Shown here: piece by piece, positions 1-8,480 of the stretch
Numbering within the stretch: the first letter of the stretch is position 1
How the letters are laid out: the number at the start of each line of letters is the position of its first letter
Made by a program: the position numbers and the translations under genes
Origin: Streptomyces catenulae
GTDB lineage: Bacteria; Actinomycetota; Actinomycetes; Streptomycetales; Streptomycetaceae
NCBI RefSeq assembly: GCF_000718015.1
Contig: NZ_JODY01000016.1
Location: 45,363-109,362, forward strand
Direction: 5' to 3'
DNA: 64,000 nt
Notes under the pieces: generated by a model
Database searches by the model: none
Told to the model about the DNA's origin: nothing
The model's input: only the letters and a program-made list of their open reading frames with translations

Positions 1-290
1 GCGGCGGAGCGTTCGCCGCTCTCCACCGCCCGCACCGCGGCCGCCAGCGCCGCCGCCGTGGCCTTCCCGCCCGGAGCGGCGGCGGGCGCCGCACCGGCCG
101 CACCCTGCTGGGCCCGGCCCGCCGTCTCGTCACCCGAAGGAGCGGCCGCCCCGTCCGCCGGGGAGGTCGGCTGCGGGCCCTCCGAAGCCGTCGGCCGCTC
201 CGAAGCGCTCTCCTCCGCGGCGGCGGGCGGGCCGCCCGGCGCGGCCTCCTGCTCGGGCGCGGTCTCGCCGGAGGGGCGGTCGGTGCTCAC
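1..290 (-). CDS. Probable helix-hairpin-helix protein, N-terminal part only
   Basis: This is an open frame running off the left edge. It begins at a GTG that overlaps the stop of the upstream aldo/keto reductase gene by four bases (GTGA), which suggests translational coupling. The visible 96 residues are Ala, Pro, Gly and Glu rich and look disordered, ending in a segment reading AAVRAVESGE. From memory, Streptomyces helix-hairpin-helix proteins found beside an aldo/keto reductase carry a very similar AAVRAVESGE stretch after a disordered N-terminus, so that family is the likely identity. The helix-hairpin-helix part itself would lie outside the window, so the function is inferred from context and one short motif. 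Confidence 0.55.
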   Translation of the reverse strand, partial: MSTDRPSGETAPEQEAAPGGPPAAAEESASERPTASEGPQPTSPADGAAAPSGDETAGRAQQGAAGAAPAAAPGGKATAAALAAAVRAVESGERSA

Positions 291-1270
291 AGCGTGCTCC
301 AGTGGTGATCGGGATAGTGGTGGTCCGGGGCCGACACGTCGTCCAGCGCCCGGGTGATCTCGTCAGGAAGCGTAAGCGCCTCCACTGACAATGCCGCCGC
401 GAGCTGCGCGGATGTCCGGGCGCCGACGAGCGGGGCGGCGACCCCGGGGCGGTCGCGCACCCATGCGAGCGCGACATGCAGCGGGGTGACGGCGAGCCCG
501 TCGGCCGCCGTGGTGACCGCGTCGACGATGCCGTCGCACCGCTTGTCCAGATACGGCGCGACGAACCCGGCCAGCCGGTCCGAGGCGCCCCGCGAATCGA
601 TCGGGGTCGCCCGCCGGTACTTGCCGGTGAGCACGCCGCGGCCCAGCGGTGAGGCGGGCAGCAGGCCGAGGCCCAGGTCGTGGGCGGCGGGCAGCACCTC
701 CCGCTCCACCCTGCGCTGGAGCAGCGAGTACTCCAGCTGGGCGCTCGCCAGCCGGGTGCGCACCGCGGGCTCGGCCAGCTGCCAGGTGGCGGCCTTGGCC
801 AGCTGCCAGCCGGAGAAGTCGGCGAGCCCGGCGTACCGCGCCCGGCCGCTGCTGACGGCGGTGTCCAGCGCCTGCAGCGTCTCCTCCAGCGGGGTGTGCG
901 GGTCGTAGGCGTGCAGCTGCCAGAGGTCGACGTGGTCCGTGCCCAGGCGGCGCAGCGAGGCGTCCAGCGCGGCGAGCAGATGGCGGCGTGAGCCGTCCAC
1001 CCGGCGGTCCGGCTCCAGAACGCTGCCCGCCTTCGTGGCGATCACCAGGTCGGCGCGGGGCACCAGGCCCTCCAGCAGTCGGCCGAGCAGCCGCTCGGCG
1101 CCGCCGTCGGCGTATATGTCCGCGGTGTCGACGAGGCTGCCGCCCGCCTCCCAGAACGTCTTGAGCTGCTCGGCCGCACCCCGTTCGTCGGTGTCGCGCG
1201 CCCAGGTGAGTGTGCCGAGCCCGATACGGGACACGCGCAGACCCGTACGGCCGAGATGCCGTTGCTCCAT
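287..1270 (-). CDS. Aldo/keto reductase
   Basis: The product has 327 residues, the normal size for an NADPH-dependent aldo/keto reductase with a single TIM barrel. The catalytic tetrad can be placed at D48, Y53, K80 and H120: DTADIY holds the Asp and Tyr, ATKAGS the Lys, and LWQLH the His. The segment LEYSLLQRR followed by SPLGRGVLTGKY matches the cofactor-binding part of the family. Substrate is unknown; such enzymes reduce aldehydes and ketones in the cytoplasm. Its stop overlaps the start of the next leftward gene, so the two are probably one transcript. The gene upstream is divergent. Confidence 0.9.
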   Translation of the reverse strand: MEQRHLGRTGLRVSRIGLGTLTWARDTDERGAAEQLKTFWEAGGSLVDTADIYADGGAERLLGRLLEGLVPRADLVIATKAGSVLEPDRRVDGSRRHLLAALDASLRRLGTDHVDLWQLHAYDPHTPLEETLQALDTAVSSGRARYAGLADFSGWQLAKAATWQLAEPAVRTRLASAQLEYSLLQRRVEREVLPAAHDLGLGLLPASPLGRGVLTGKYRRATPIDSRGASDRLAGFVAPYLDKRCDGIVDAVTTAADGLAVTPLHVALAWVRDRPGVAAPLVGARTSAQLAAALSVEALTLPDEITRALDDVSAPDHHYPDHHWSTL

Positions 1271-1350
1271 GCGGCCCGAGGTTAGTGGCCGTCAGCCGTG
1301 CGCAGGAGACCTGTGGACAACCGCCGATGACGCCGGGCGCCGGTGCGCGC

Positions 1351-1356
1351 TAGAGT
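1351..1356 (+). promoter_or_regulatory. Candidate -10 box for the LLM oxidoreductase gene
   Basis: TAGAGT fits the actinobacterial TANNNT -10 pattern and lies 39 bases before the preferred ATG at 1396. No clear -35 box is visible. It is the best candidate in the divergent gap between the aldo/keto reductase and this gene. Confidence 0.4.
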
Positions 1357-1395
1357 CCCCGCAACGTGACGTTACTGATCGGTAAGGGGAGCGGC

Positions 1396-2445
1396 ATGAG
1401 GCTTGGCATCAACCTCGGTTACTGGGGCGCCGGGATGGACGGCGACAATCTCGCCGTGGCACAGGAGGCCGACCGGCTCGGCTACGCGGTCTGCTGGGCC
1501 GCCGAGGCGTACGGATCCGACGCCCCCACGGTCCTGTCCTGGGTCGCCGCCCGCACCGAGCGGATCGACGTCGGCTCGGCGATCTTCCAGATCCCGGCCC
1601 GTACCCCCGCCATGACCGCGATGACCGCGGCCACCCTCGACTCCCTCTCCGGCGGCCGTTTCCGCCTCGGCCTCGGCGTCTCCGGCCCGCAGGTCTCCGA
1701 GGGCTGGTACGGCGTGAAGTTCGACAAGCCGCTCGCCCGCACCCGCGAGTACGTCGACATCGTCCGCAAGGCGCTCTCCCGCGAGCGGCTGTCGTACGAG
1801 GGCGCGCACTGGACGCTGCCGCTGCCCGACGGCCCGGGCAAGCCCCTCAAGCTCACCGTCCACCCCACCCGCGAGCGCATCCCGCTCTACATCGCGGCGA
1901 TCGGCCCCAAGAACCTGGAGCAGACCGGCGAGATCGCCGACGGCGCGCTGCTGATCTTCCCCTCGGCCGAGCACCTGGAGGAGACCGCCCTGGCCCCGCT
2001 GCGCGCGGGCCGCGCCAAGGCGGGGCTGACGATGGAGGGCTTCGACGTCTGCCCGACGCTGCCGCTCGCCGTCGGCGACGACGTCGACGCGCTCGCCGAC
2101 ATGTTCCGCCCGTACACCGCCCTGTACGTCGGCGGCATGGGCAGCCGGAAGCAGAACTTCTACAACAAGCTTGCCACCCGCATGGGATACGGCGCGGAGG
2201 CGGCCGACATCCAGGACCGGTACCTCTCCGGCGACAAGGACGGCGCGGCCGCCGCCGTACCGCGGCGGCTGATCGACCAGACCGCGCTGCTCGGCCCCGT
2301 CGAGCGGATCGCGGAGCGGATGCAGGCGTACGCCGCCGCGGGCGTCACCACGCTGACGCTGGCGCCCGCCGGATTCACCCTGGACGAGCGGATCGCCGCC
2401 CTGCGCGCGGGCACCGAGGCGCTGGAGAAGGCCGGGCTGGCCTGA
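1396..2445 (+). CDS. LLM-class F420-dependent oxidoreductase
   Basis: A 349-residue luciferase-like TIM-barrel protein related to F420-dependent methylene-tetrahydromethanopterin reductases. The N-terminus MRLGINLGYWG forms the first barrel strand, and the stretch SGGRFRLGLGVSGPQ (about residues 88-102) is a hallmark of the family's cofactor pocket. The ATG at 1396 is preferred over GTG 1366 because a purine-rich ribosome site (AGGGGA) sits just before it and homologues start with this sequence. Substrate is not predictable. The gene stands alone, divergent from the aldo/keto reductase and followed by a strong hairpin. Confidence 0.85.
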   Translation: MRLGINLGYWGAGMDGDNLAVAQEADRLGYAVCWAAEAYGSDAPTVLSWVAARTERIDVGSAIFQIPARTPAMTAMTAATLDSLSGGRFRLGLGVSGPQVSEGWYGVKFDKPLARTREYVDIVRKALSRERLSYEGAHWTLPLPDGPGKPLKLTVHPTRERIPLYIAAIGPKNLEQTGEIADGALLIFPSAEHLEETALAPLRAGRAKAGLTMEGFDVCPTLPLAVGDDVDALADMFRPYTALYVGGMGSRKQNFYNKLATRMGYGAEAADIQDRYLSGDKDGAAAAVPRRLIDQTALLGPVERIAERMQAYAAAGVTTLTLAPAGFTLDERIAALRAGTEALEKAGLA

Positions 2446-2449
2446 CCGG

Positions 2450-2481
2450 AAGCCGCCCGGTGCACGGGCACCGGGCGGCTT
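2450..2481 (+). terminator. Hairpin after the LLM oxidoreductase
   Basis: A perfect 14-base inverted repeat (AAGCCGCCCGGTGC and its complement) encloses a 4-base loop, five bases after the stop codon. There is no long T run, as is usual for Streptomyces terminators. Confidence 0.7.
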
Positions 2482-2670
2482 GCGGACCGCGGCCGTGGTG
2501 GGGGCTCGGGGTCCTCCCCGCCACGGCCGTCACCGGGGACAACGCCCCGCCCACCACCCGGTTACGCCGCCGCTCGTTCGCACGGAGGAACGATCCTCCG
2601 CCTCCGGTTGCCGGGTCCGGCGGCCCGCTCTTGACTGTGCCTCCAGGAGTGTCCTTCGGAGGTGGCGCTG

Positions 2671-3450
2671 ATGCTCTCGGCCCGGAGCCTGTTCCAGGAA
2701 ATCGTCGACCACGACGAGGCGTACCGACTCTTCTGCTCCATCGCCGCGGGCGGCGAGGCCCAGGGCGGCTGGGAGAACGGGCGGATCGCCGCCCTCATCC
2801 CCGAGGGGCGGCGCGACCTGGCACCCAAGGCCGCCCGGCACGGCGCCGACGAGGACAAGCACGGCCGGATCTTCCGCGCCCTGCTCCGCAGACGCGGCCT
2901 GGAGGCGGCCACCGTCCCCGCCGCCGCCGACTACACGATGCTCCTGGAGCGCCGCGGCATCGGCCTCGCCCACGACCGGCTGCGCGCCGCCACGCCGCTG
3001 ACCGAGGAGGACGTCATCACCTACCTCGCGCACAGCAGGGTCACCGAACAGCGCGCGTCCGAGCAGATGCGGCTGTTGCGCAAGCACTTCGGCGACCACC
3101 CCGAACTGGGCCGCGCGGTCCGGATGATCTCCCAGGACGAGGACAACCACCTCGCCTACTGCCACGAGGAACTGCTCCGCCTCGCCCGCGACGGCCGCGG
3201 CCGCACCATCCAGCGGATCCTGCGCGACTGCGCGCTCGCCGAGATCGCCGTCCACCGGGACGTCAGCCTCGCCGTCATGGACCACATGGGCCGCATCCTC
3301 GGCTGGCCCGCCCCCAAGGCGGCCCTCCTCGCCGTCGGCATCCGTCTCCACTACGGCTACGAACGCCTCGTCGGCTGGCGCCGGATGGTCAGCCTCCGGA
3401 TGCCCGAGCGGCGCGACGCCCTGGGCGGGCCGGTCACCGAGTACGCCTGA
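2671..3450 (+). CDS. Ferritin-like domain protein
   Basis: A 259-residue, mostly helical protein. Two ExxH motifs (E61/H64 in EDKHGR and E157/H160 in DEDNHL), together with nearby acidic residues, fit a ferritin-like di-iron four-helix bundle. The ATG at 2671 has GGAGG eight bases upstream; the GTG at 2662 overlaps that ribosome site, so it is less likely. Conserved Streptomyces proteins of this type are annotated only as ferritin-like. Iron or oxidation chemistry is an inference from the metal-binding motifs. Confidence 0.75.
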   Translation: MLSARSLFQEIVDHDEAYRLFCSIAAGGEAQGGWENGRIAALIPEGRRDLAPKAARHGADEDKHGRIFRALLRRRGLEAATVPAAADYTMLLERRGIGLAHDRLRAATPLTEEDVITYLAHSRVTEQRASEQMRLLRKHFGDHPELGRAVRMISQDEDNHLAYCHEELLRLARDGRGRTIQRILRDCALAEIAVHRDVSLAVMDHMGRILGWPAPKAALLAVGIRLHYGYERLVGWRRMVSLRMPERRDALGGPVTEYA

Positions 3451-3474
3451 GCCGGGCGCCCGCCGAGGGCCCGC

Positions 3475-4473
3475 TCACAGCCAGCCGCGCCGCTTGAACA
3501 GCCGGTAGAGCGAGAACTCGATGACCGCCATCGCCAGCAGCACCCCGACGTACCCGAAGCGCAGGCCCAGCTCCGGCATGTGGTGGAAGTTCATGCCGTA
3601 GATCCCGGCGATCAGCGTCGGCACGGCGGCCAGCGCCGCCCAGGCGGAGATCTTGCGCATGTCGTCGTTCTGCCGCACGCCCATCTGCGCCAGATGCGCG
3701 GAGAGGATGTCGGACAGCAGCCGGTCCAGACCGTCCACCGAGTCGTTGGCGCGCGCCAGATGGTCGCCGACGTCGCGGAAGAAGGGCCGCGAGCCGTCGT
3801 GCACGAACGGCACGCCGGTGTTCTCCTGCAACCGCGTCATCGGCTCGGTCAGCGGTCCCGTGGCCCGCCGGAACTCCATCACCTGGCGTTTGAACGCGTA
3901 GATCTCGGCGGCGGTGTTCCGGCTCTCGGAGCGGTCCGGGGAGAAGACCTCGGCCTCCAGGTCCTCCAGATCCGCCTGCAGCTCCCCGGCCACCTCGATG
4001 TAGTGGTCGACCACCGCGTCGCTGACCGCGTAGAGCACCGACGTCGGGCCGTGCCGGAGCGTCTCCGGCCGGTGCTCCAGGCGCCGCCGGACGGCCGCCA
4101 GCGGGCCGGTCTCGCCGTGCCGGACGGTGACGACGAACGCGTCGCCGACGAAGACCATCAGCTCCGTCGCCGTCACCGTTGCGGTGGCGTCGTCGTACGC
4201 GACCGGCTTGAGCACCATGAACAGCGAGTCGTCGTAGACCTCCAGCTTCGGCCGCTGGTGTGCCTTGAGCGCGTCCTCGACGGCCAGCGGGTGCAGCCCG
4301 AACTCGCCGCTGATCCGCTCGAACTCCTCCGGGGTCGGCTCGTGGACGCCCAGCCACAGGAAGGCGTGGCCGCGCCGGCGGCGTGCCTCCCGGAGCGCGC
4401 TCGGGAAGTCCTCGGGCCGCTCCGTGCGGCGCCCGTCCCGGTAGATGGCGCAGTCCACGATCACACCAGGCAT
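3475..4473 (-). CDS. corA: CorA-family magnesium/cobalt transport protein
   Basis: A 332-residue CorA family divalent-cation channel. The cytoplasmic N-terminal domain runs to about residue 265. Two C-terminal membrane helices follow, and the GMN signature (YGMNFHH) lies between them, as in all CorA channels that form Mg2+-selective pentamers. The last residues are basic (RRGWL). The ATG at 4473 gives the MPGVIVDCAIYRDG start seen in relatives; a GTG two codons upstream (4479) is an alternative. It is divergent from the phosphatase gene at 4558. Whether it moves Mg2+, Co2+ or Zn2+ cannot be told. Confidence 0.9.
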   Translation of the reverse strand: MPGVIVDCAIYRDGRRTERPEDFPSALREARRRRGHAFLWLGVHEPTPEEFERISGEFGLHPLAVEDALKAHQRPKLEVYDDSLFMVLKPVAYDDATATVTATELMVFVGDAFVVTVRHGETGPLAAVRRRLEHRPETLRHGPTSVLYAVSDAVVDHYIEVAGELQADLEDLEAEVFSPDRSESRNTAAEIYAFKRQVMEFRRATGPLTEPMTRLQENTGVPFVHDGSRPFFRDVGDHLARANDSVDGLDRLLSDILSAHLAQMGVRQNDDMRKISAWAALAAVPTLIAGIYGMNFHHMPELGLRFGYVGVLLAMAVIEFSLYRLFKRRGWL

Positions 4474-4544
4474 TCTCACCCCGGCCCCGGACTCCTGCCA
4501 GGGAACGGTCCGCCGACGCCTGCCGGGGAGCGGCCCGGGGAACG

Positions 4545-4550
4545 TAGGGT
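4545..4550 (+). promoter_or_regulatory. -10 box implying a leaderless transcript (phosphatase gene)
   Basis: TAGGGT ends seven bases before the ATG at 4558, so transcription should begin at or beside the start codon. No ribosome site precedes this ATG. Confidence 0.6.
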
Positions 4551-4557
4551 GGCCGCC

Positions 4558-5256
4558 ATGCCCACGCTGATCCTGGTGCGGCACGGCCGCTCCACCGCCA
4601 ACACCTCCGGCGTCCTCGCGGGCCGGACCCCCGGAATCGCCCTCGACGAGCGCGGCACCGCGCAGGCCGCGGCGCTGCCCGCGCGGCTGGCACGGCTGCC
4701 GCTGGCCGCCGCCGTCACCAGCCCGCTGCAGCGCTGCCGCCAGACGCTCCGCCCGCTGCTCGACGCCCGCCCCGAGCTGCCGCTGCACCTCGACGACCGC
4801 ATCAACGAGTGCGACTACGGCGACTGGTCGGGCCGTAAGCTCGCCGAGTTGAGCGGCGAGCCGCTGATGGAGGTCGTCCAGCGCCATCCGTCGGCCGCCG
4901 CCTTCCCCGGGGGCGAGTCGATGCGCGCCATGCAGGCGCGCGCGGTCGACGCGGTCCACGACTGGAACGCCCGCATCGAGGCGGCGCACGGCCCGGACGC
5001 CGCGTATCTGATGTGCTCGCACGGCGACATCATCAAGGCGCTGGTCGCCGAGGCGCTCGGCCTCCACCTCGACCTCTTCCAGCGGATCTCCGTCGAGCCC
5101 TGCTCGGTCACCGCGATCCGCTGGACCCGGCTGCGGCCCTTCCTCGTACGGCTCGGGGACACCGGTGACTTCGGCGGGCTGGTGCCCGCGCCGGACGCGA
5201 CGGGCTCCGGGGACGGCGGTGAGGCGGCCGTGGGCGGTGGTGCGGGAGCACCGTGA
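4558..5256 (+). CDS. Histidine phosphatase (MSMEG_4193 family)
   Basis: A 232-residue member of the phosphoglycerate-mutase/histidine phosphatase superfamily. The RHG motif (R8, H9, G10) carries the phosphorylated His; the second catalytic His lies in the CSHGDIIKAL segment, about residue 152. The family is named for MSMEG_4193 and has no established substrate. It is the first gene of a conserved actinobacterial trio with the DUF3090 gene (5395) and the SCO1664-family gene (5991), followed by mshC. The tail after about residue 205 is Gly/Ala rich and probably disordered. The start is the ATG directly after the TAGGGT box. Confidence 0.88.
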   Translation: MPTLILVRHGRSTANTSGVLAGRTPGIALDERGTAQAAALPARLARLPLAAAVTSPLQRCRQTLRPLLDARPELPLHLDDRINECDYGDWSGRKLAELSGEPLMEVVQRHPSAAAFPGGESMRAMQARAVDAVHDWNARIEAAHGPDAAYLMCSHGDIIKALVAEALGLHLDLFQRISVEPCSVTAIRWTRLRPFLVRLGDTGDFGGLVPAPDATGSGDGGEAAVGGGAGAP

Positions 5257-5268
5257 TCAGCGGGCGCA

Positions 5269-5274
5269 GTAGGG
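5269..5274 (+). promoter_or_regulatory. Candidate -10 box before the DUF3090 gene
   Basis: TAGGGT lies about 120 bases before the preferred TTG start of the DUF3090 gene. It could give this gene and the next their own transcript. There is no recognisable -35 box. Confidence 0.35.
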
Positions 5275-5394
5275 TGGTGCGACGGCGCTGCCCGTGACAT
5301 CTCTGCGAACCGTGCCGTGAGCGCACTGACCGCACTGAACACAGGGGCCGCAGCGACCGCTCAGCCCCCGCAGTCGAGCAATCGGAGCAGGACG

Positions 5395-5985
5395 TTGTCC
5401 CGTCAGGTGTTCTTCTACGACGCGCCGGACCGCTTCGTGGCCGGTACGGTCGGGCTGCCTGGCCGCCGGAGCTTTTTCCTCCAGGCCACCGCGGCCGGCC
5501 GGACCACCAGCGTCGCCCTGGAGAAGACGCAGGTCGCCGCGCTCGCCGAGCGGATCGACGAGCTGCTGGACGAGGTGGTGCGGCGCAGCGGCGGCAACGC
5601 CCCGGTGCCCGCCGTCGCCCCCGCCGAGCTGGCGGACACCGCGCCGTTGGAGACGCCGGTGGAGGAGGAGTTCCGCGTCGGCACCATGGCGCTCGCCTGG
5701 GACGGCGAGGACGAACGCATGATCATCGAGGCGCAGGCGCTGGTCGAGCTGGACGCCGACAGCGAGGAGGACCTCGCCGAGGCCGAGGAGCGGCTGCTCC
5801 AGGACGACGAGAACGGCCCGCCGATGCTGCGGGTGCGGATGACCGGCACCATGGCGCGCGCCTTCGCCAAGCGCGCCCTGGAGGTGGTGAACGCCGGACG
5901 CCCGCCGTGTCCGCTGTGCAGCCTGCCGCTCGACCCCGAGGGCCATGTCTGCCCGCGCCAGAACGGCTACCGGCGGGACGCCTGA
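5395..5985 (+). CDS. DUF3090 family protein
   Basis: A 196-residue protein of unknown function. The body begins SRQVFFYDAPDRF and continues GTVGLPGRRSFFLQ, as in other DUF3090 proteins. The C-terminus has CPLCSLPLDPEGHVCPRQNG, a small Cys/His cluster that could bind zinc. The start is placed at TTG 5395, which has GGAG seven bases upstream and gives the family's usual N-terminus; an upstream GTG (5317) would add 26 low-complexity residues. It ends five bases before the next gene, so the two are co-transcribed. It is the second member of the conserved trio beside mshC. Confidence 0.85.
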   Translation: MSRQVFFYDAPDRFVAGTVGLPGRRSFFLQATAAGRTTSVALEKTQVAALAERIDELLDEVVRRSGGNAPVPAVAPAELADTAPLETPVEEEFRVGTMALAWDGEDERMIIEAQALVELDADSEEDLAEAEERLLQDDENGPPMLRVRMTGTMARAFAKRALEVVNAGRPPCPLCSLPLDPEGHVCPRQNGYRRDA

Positions 5986-5990
5986 CCGCC

Positions 5991-6938
5991 ATGGAACCCA
6001 CCGCAGAACCGGCGCTCCCGGGTCCCGCGACACCGCCGGACCGGCCGTCGGCCGAGCCCTCGGCCGACGGCCCCCGGGACGCCCGGGCGGCCTCCCCGGA
6101 CGATGCCGATCTTCAGGAAGCCTTCCTGAACGACGAGAACCTTCAGGCAGCCTTCCTGAACGCGGGTGAGCTGACCGTCCGCGGCCGTATCGAGGAGGCG
6201 TCCAACGCGGTCCTCTTCTGCACCGTGACCCACGAGGGCCGCACCGTCGACTGCGTCTACAAGCCGGTCGCGGGCGAACGGCCGCTCTGGGACTTCCCCG
6301 ACGGTAACCTCGCCCAGCGGGAGGTCGCCGCGTACGAGATCTCCCGGGCCACCGGCTGGGGGCTGATCCCGGCCACCGTGCTGCGCGAGGGGCCGTACGG
6401 CCCGGGCATGGTGCAGCGGTGGATCGAGGTGCCCGAGGCGGACGGCGAGGAGATCCCGCCGCTGCTGGCGCTGGTCGAGGGGGACGAGCCGGGGCCGGGC
6501 TGGAAGGCGGTCGGGTTCGCGGAGACCGGGCAGGGGCGCCCGGCGCTGCTGGTCCACGCCGACGACGTCCGGCTGCGGCGGCTGGCGGTGCTCGACGCGG
6601 TCCTCAACAACGGGGACCGCAAGGGCGGCCATCTGCTGCCGGGGCCCGGCGGGCGGCTCTTCGCCATCGACCACGGCGTGACCTTCCACACCGACGACAA
6701 GCTCCGCACCCTGCTGTGGGGATGGGCCGGGGAGCCGCTGCCCGAGGAGGCGGTCACGGTGCTGGAGCGGCTCCGCACCGAGCTGGCGGAGGGCCTTCCG
6801 CTCGCCGCCCGACTGGCCGAACTCCTCACCACCGCCGAGACCGCCGCACTGCGCGCCCGGGTCGCCGCGCTGCTGGCTTCCGGCCGTCATCCCGAGCCCG
6901 GCGGCGACTGGCCGCCGATCCCCTGGCCACCGGTCTGA
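5991..6938 (+). CDS. SCO1664-family protein (kinase-like fold suspected)
   Basis: A 315-residue member of the SCO1664 family, third of the conserved trio. The first 40 residues are Pro/Ala rich. They are followed by two tandem ten-residue repeats (LQEAFLNDEN, LQAAFLNAGE). The conserved core then shows VDCVYKPVAGERPLWDFP, LAQREVAAYEIS and NNGDRKGGHLL...FAIDHGVTF. These resemble the lysine, catalytic-loop and metal-binding motifs of PI3/4-kinase-like enzymes (K near YKP, N-x-D in NNGD, D in AIDHG). Kinase activity is an inference from these motifs; I know of no experimental demonstration. It begins five bases after the DUF3090 stop. Confidence 0.82.
   Translation: MEPTAEPALPGPATPPDRPSAEPSADGPRDARAASPDDADLQEAFLNDENLQAAFLNAGELTVRGRIEEASNAVLFCTVTHEGRTVDCVYKPVAGERPLWDFPDGNLAQREVAAYEISRATGWGLIPATVLREGPYGPGMVQRWIEVPEADGEEIPPLLALVEGDEPGPGWKAVGFAETGQGRPALLVHADDVRLRRLAVLDAVLNNGDRKGGHLLPGPGGRLFAIDHGVTFHTDDKLRTLLWGWAGEPLPEEAVTVLERLRTELAEGLPLAARLAELLTTAETAALRARVAALLASGRHPEPGGDWPPIPWPPV
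6111..6170 (+). repeat. Tandem 30-base repeat with internal palindromes
   Basis: Two adjacent 30-base units lie inside the SCO1664-family gene. The first 21 bases of each differ at one position. Each unit contains a palindrome: TTCAGGAAGCCTTCCTGAA at 6112-6130 is perfect (9+1+9), and the copy at 6142-6160 has one changed base. Confidence 0.85.
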
Positions 6939-7087
6939 CACCCCGCCGGACCCCGGCGCGCGGGGCGCCGAAGGGCGGCGGACGGGGGGCGCGGACCGGC
7001 GCCTGATGCACGTTCCGGCATCGAACGCAAGAACGCCTATCCGGTCGTTACCGGCCCTCCGGTTCGTATGCGGAACCAGCATCCGGT

Positions 7088-7093
7088 TAGTCT
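7088..7093 (+). promoter_or_regulatory. -10 box implying a leaderless mshC mRNA
   Basis: TAGTCT ends exactly six bases before the mshC ATG at 7100, which places the transcription start on the start codon. The upstream 160-base gap holds an imperfect palindrome (GGTTC, 7 bases, GAACC at 7061-7077) but no clear -35 box. Confidence 0.6.
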
Positions 7094-7099
7094 CAAGGC

Positions 7100-8329
7100 A
7101 TGCATGCATGGCCCGCTTCTGAGGTCCCCGCCCTGCCCGGTCAGGGCCGCGACCTGAGGATCCACGACACCGCGACCGGCGGACGGGTGACCCTCGACCC
7201 CGGTCCCGTCGCCCGTATCTACGTCTGCGGCATCACGCCGTACGACGCCACCCACATGGGGCACGCGGCGACCTACAACGCGTTCGACCTGGTTCAGCGC
7301 GTGTGGCTCGACACGAAGCGCCAGGTTCACTACGTGCAGAACGTCACGGATGTCGACGATCCGCTGCTGGAGCGGGCCGTCGCCACCGGGGACGACTGGA
7401 CGGCGCTCGCCGAACGCGAGACCGCGCTGTTCCGCGAGGACATGACGGCCCTGCGGATGCTCCCGCCCCGCCACTACATCGGAGCCGTCGAGGCGATACC
7501 CGGGATCGTCCCGCTCGTCGAACGGCTCCGGGACAACGGCGCCGCCTACGAACTCGACGGCGACATCTACTTCTCCGTCTCCTCCGACCCGCACTTCGGC
7601 GAGGTCTCCGGACTCGACGCCGAGGCGATGCGGCTGCTCTCCGCCGAACGCGGCGGCGACCCGGAGCGGGAGGGCAAGAAGAACCCCCTCGACCCGATGC
7701 TGTGGATGGCCGCCCGCGACGGCGAGCCGAGCTGGGACGGCGGCTCGCTGGGCCGCGGTCGGCCCGGCTGGCACATCGAGTGCGTCGCCATCGCCCTGGA
7801 CCACCTCGGCATGGGCTTCGACGTCCAGGGCGGCGGCTCCGACCTGGCGTTCCCGCACCACGAGATGGGCGCCTCGCACGCCCAGGCGCTGACCGGCGAG
7901 CACCCCTTCGCCAAGGCGTACGTCCACGCCGGGATGGTGGCGCTGGACGGCGAGAAGATGTCGAAGTCCAAGGGCAACCTGGTCTTCGTCTCGGCGGTAC
8001 GCCGCGACGGCGTCGACCCGGCGGCCATCCGTCTGGCGCTCCTCTCCCACCACTACCGCAGCGACTGGGAGTGGACCGACGCGGTGCTGGCCGAGGCCGT
8101 GGACCGGCTGGCGCGCTGGCGCGCCGCCGTCTCCCGCCCCGACGGCCCGTCCGCCGAGGCGCTGCTGGCGGAGGTCCGTACGGCGCTCGCCGACGACCTG
8201 GACTCGCCCGCGGCGCTGGCGGCGGTCGACCGCTGGGCCGCCGCGCAGGAGTCCGGCGGCGGCAGCGACGAGGGCGCGCCCGGTCTGGTCTCGCGCACGG
8301 TGGACGCGCTGCTGGGCGTCGCGCTGTAA
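7100..8329 (+). CDS. mshC: Cysteine:1D-myo-inosityl 2-amino-2-deoxy-glucopyranoside ligase (mycothiol synthesis)
   Basis: MshC joins cysteine to glucosaminyl-inositol using ATP, the third step of mycothiol biosynthesis in the cytoplasm of actinobacteria. The 409-residue product starts [14 protein letters not shown] like other MshC enzymes. It has the class I synthetase motifs: the HIGH-like THMGH (about residue 50) and KMSKS (about 286-290). Zinc-site residues are expected around CGITPYD and [10 protein letters not shown]. It resembles CysRS but lacks the long tRNA-binding C-terminal domain. It follows the conserved trio and has its own probable leaderless promoter. Confidence 0.95.
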   Translation: MHAWPASEVPALPGQGRDLRIHDTATGGRVTLDPGPVARIYVCGITPYDATHMGHAATYNAFDLVQRVWLDTKRQVHYVQNVTDVDDPLLERAVATGDDWTALAERETALFREDMTALRMLPPRHYIGAVEAIPGIVPLVERLRDNGAAYELDGDIYFSVSSDPHFGEVSGLDAEAMRLLSAERGGDPEREGKKNPLDPMLWMAARDGEPSWDGGSLGRGRPGWHIECVAIALDHLGMGFDVQGGGSDLAFPHHEMGASHAQALTGEHPFAKAYVHAGMVALDGEKMSKSKGNLVFVSAVRRDGVDPAAIRLALLSHHYRSDWEWTDAVLAEAVDRLARWRAAVSRPDGPSAEALLAEVRTALADDLDSPAALAAVDRWAAAQESGGGSDEGAPGLVSRTVDALLGVAL

Positions 8330-8346
8330 CCCCTCACCGGCCCCAG

Positions 8347-8380
8347 GGGGCGTCTCCGCATCCGCGGGGGCGCCCCTTTT
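8347..8380 (+). terminator. Terminator after mshC
   Basis: A GGGGCG/CGCCCC stem with an 18-base loop is followed directly by TTTT, just downstream of the mshC stop. Confidence 0.6.
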
Positions 8381-8418
8381 CCGCGTACCGGGCGCCGGTG
8401 GGGGAGACCCGGGGGAAG

Positions 8419-8463
8419 CGGACGGGCGGGGCCGGACCGCTCCGGTCCCGCCCCGCCCGTCCG
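8419..8463. terminator. Long bidirectional hairpin between mshC and the PAC2 gene
   Basis: A 13-base perfect arm (CGGACGGGCGGGG) is extended by an inner near-perfect stem in the gap between these two convergent genes. It can terminate either strand. Confidence 0.75.
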
Positions 8464-8480
8464 TGGTTCGCGCGCCCGGC

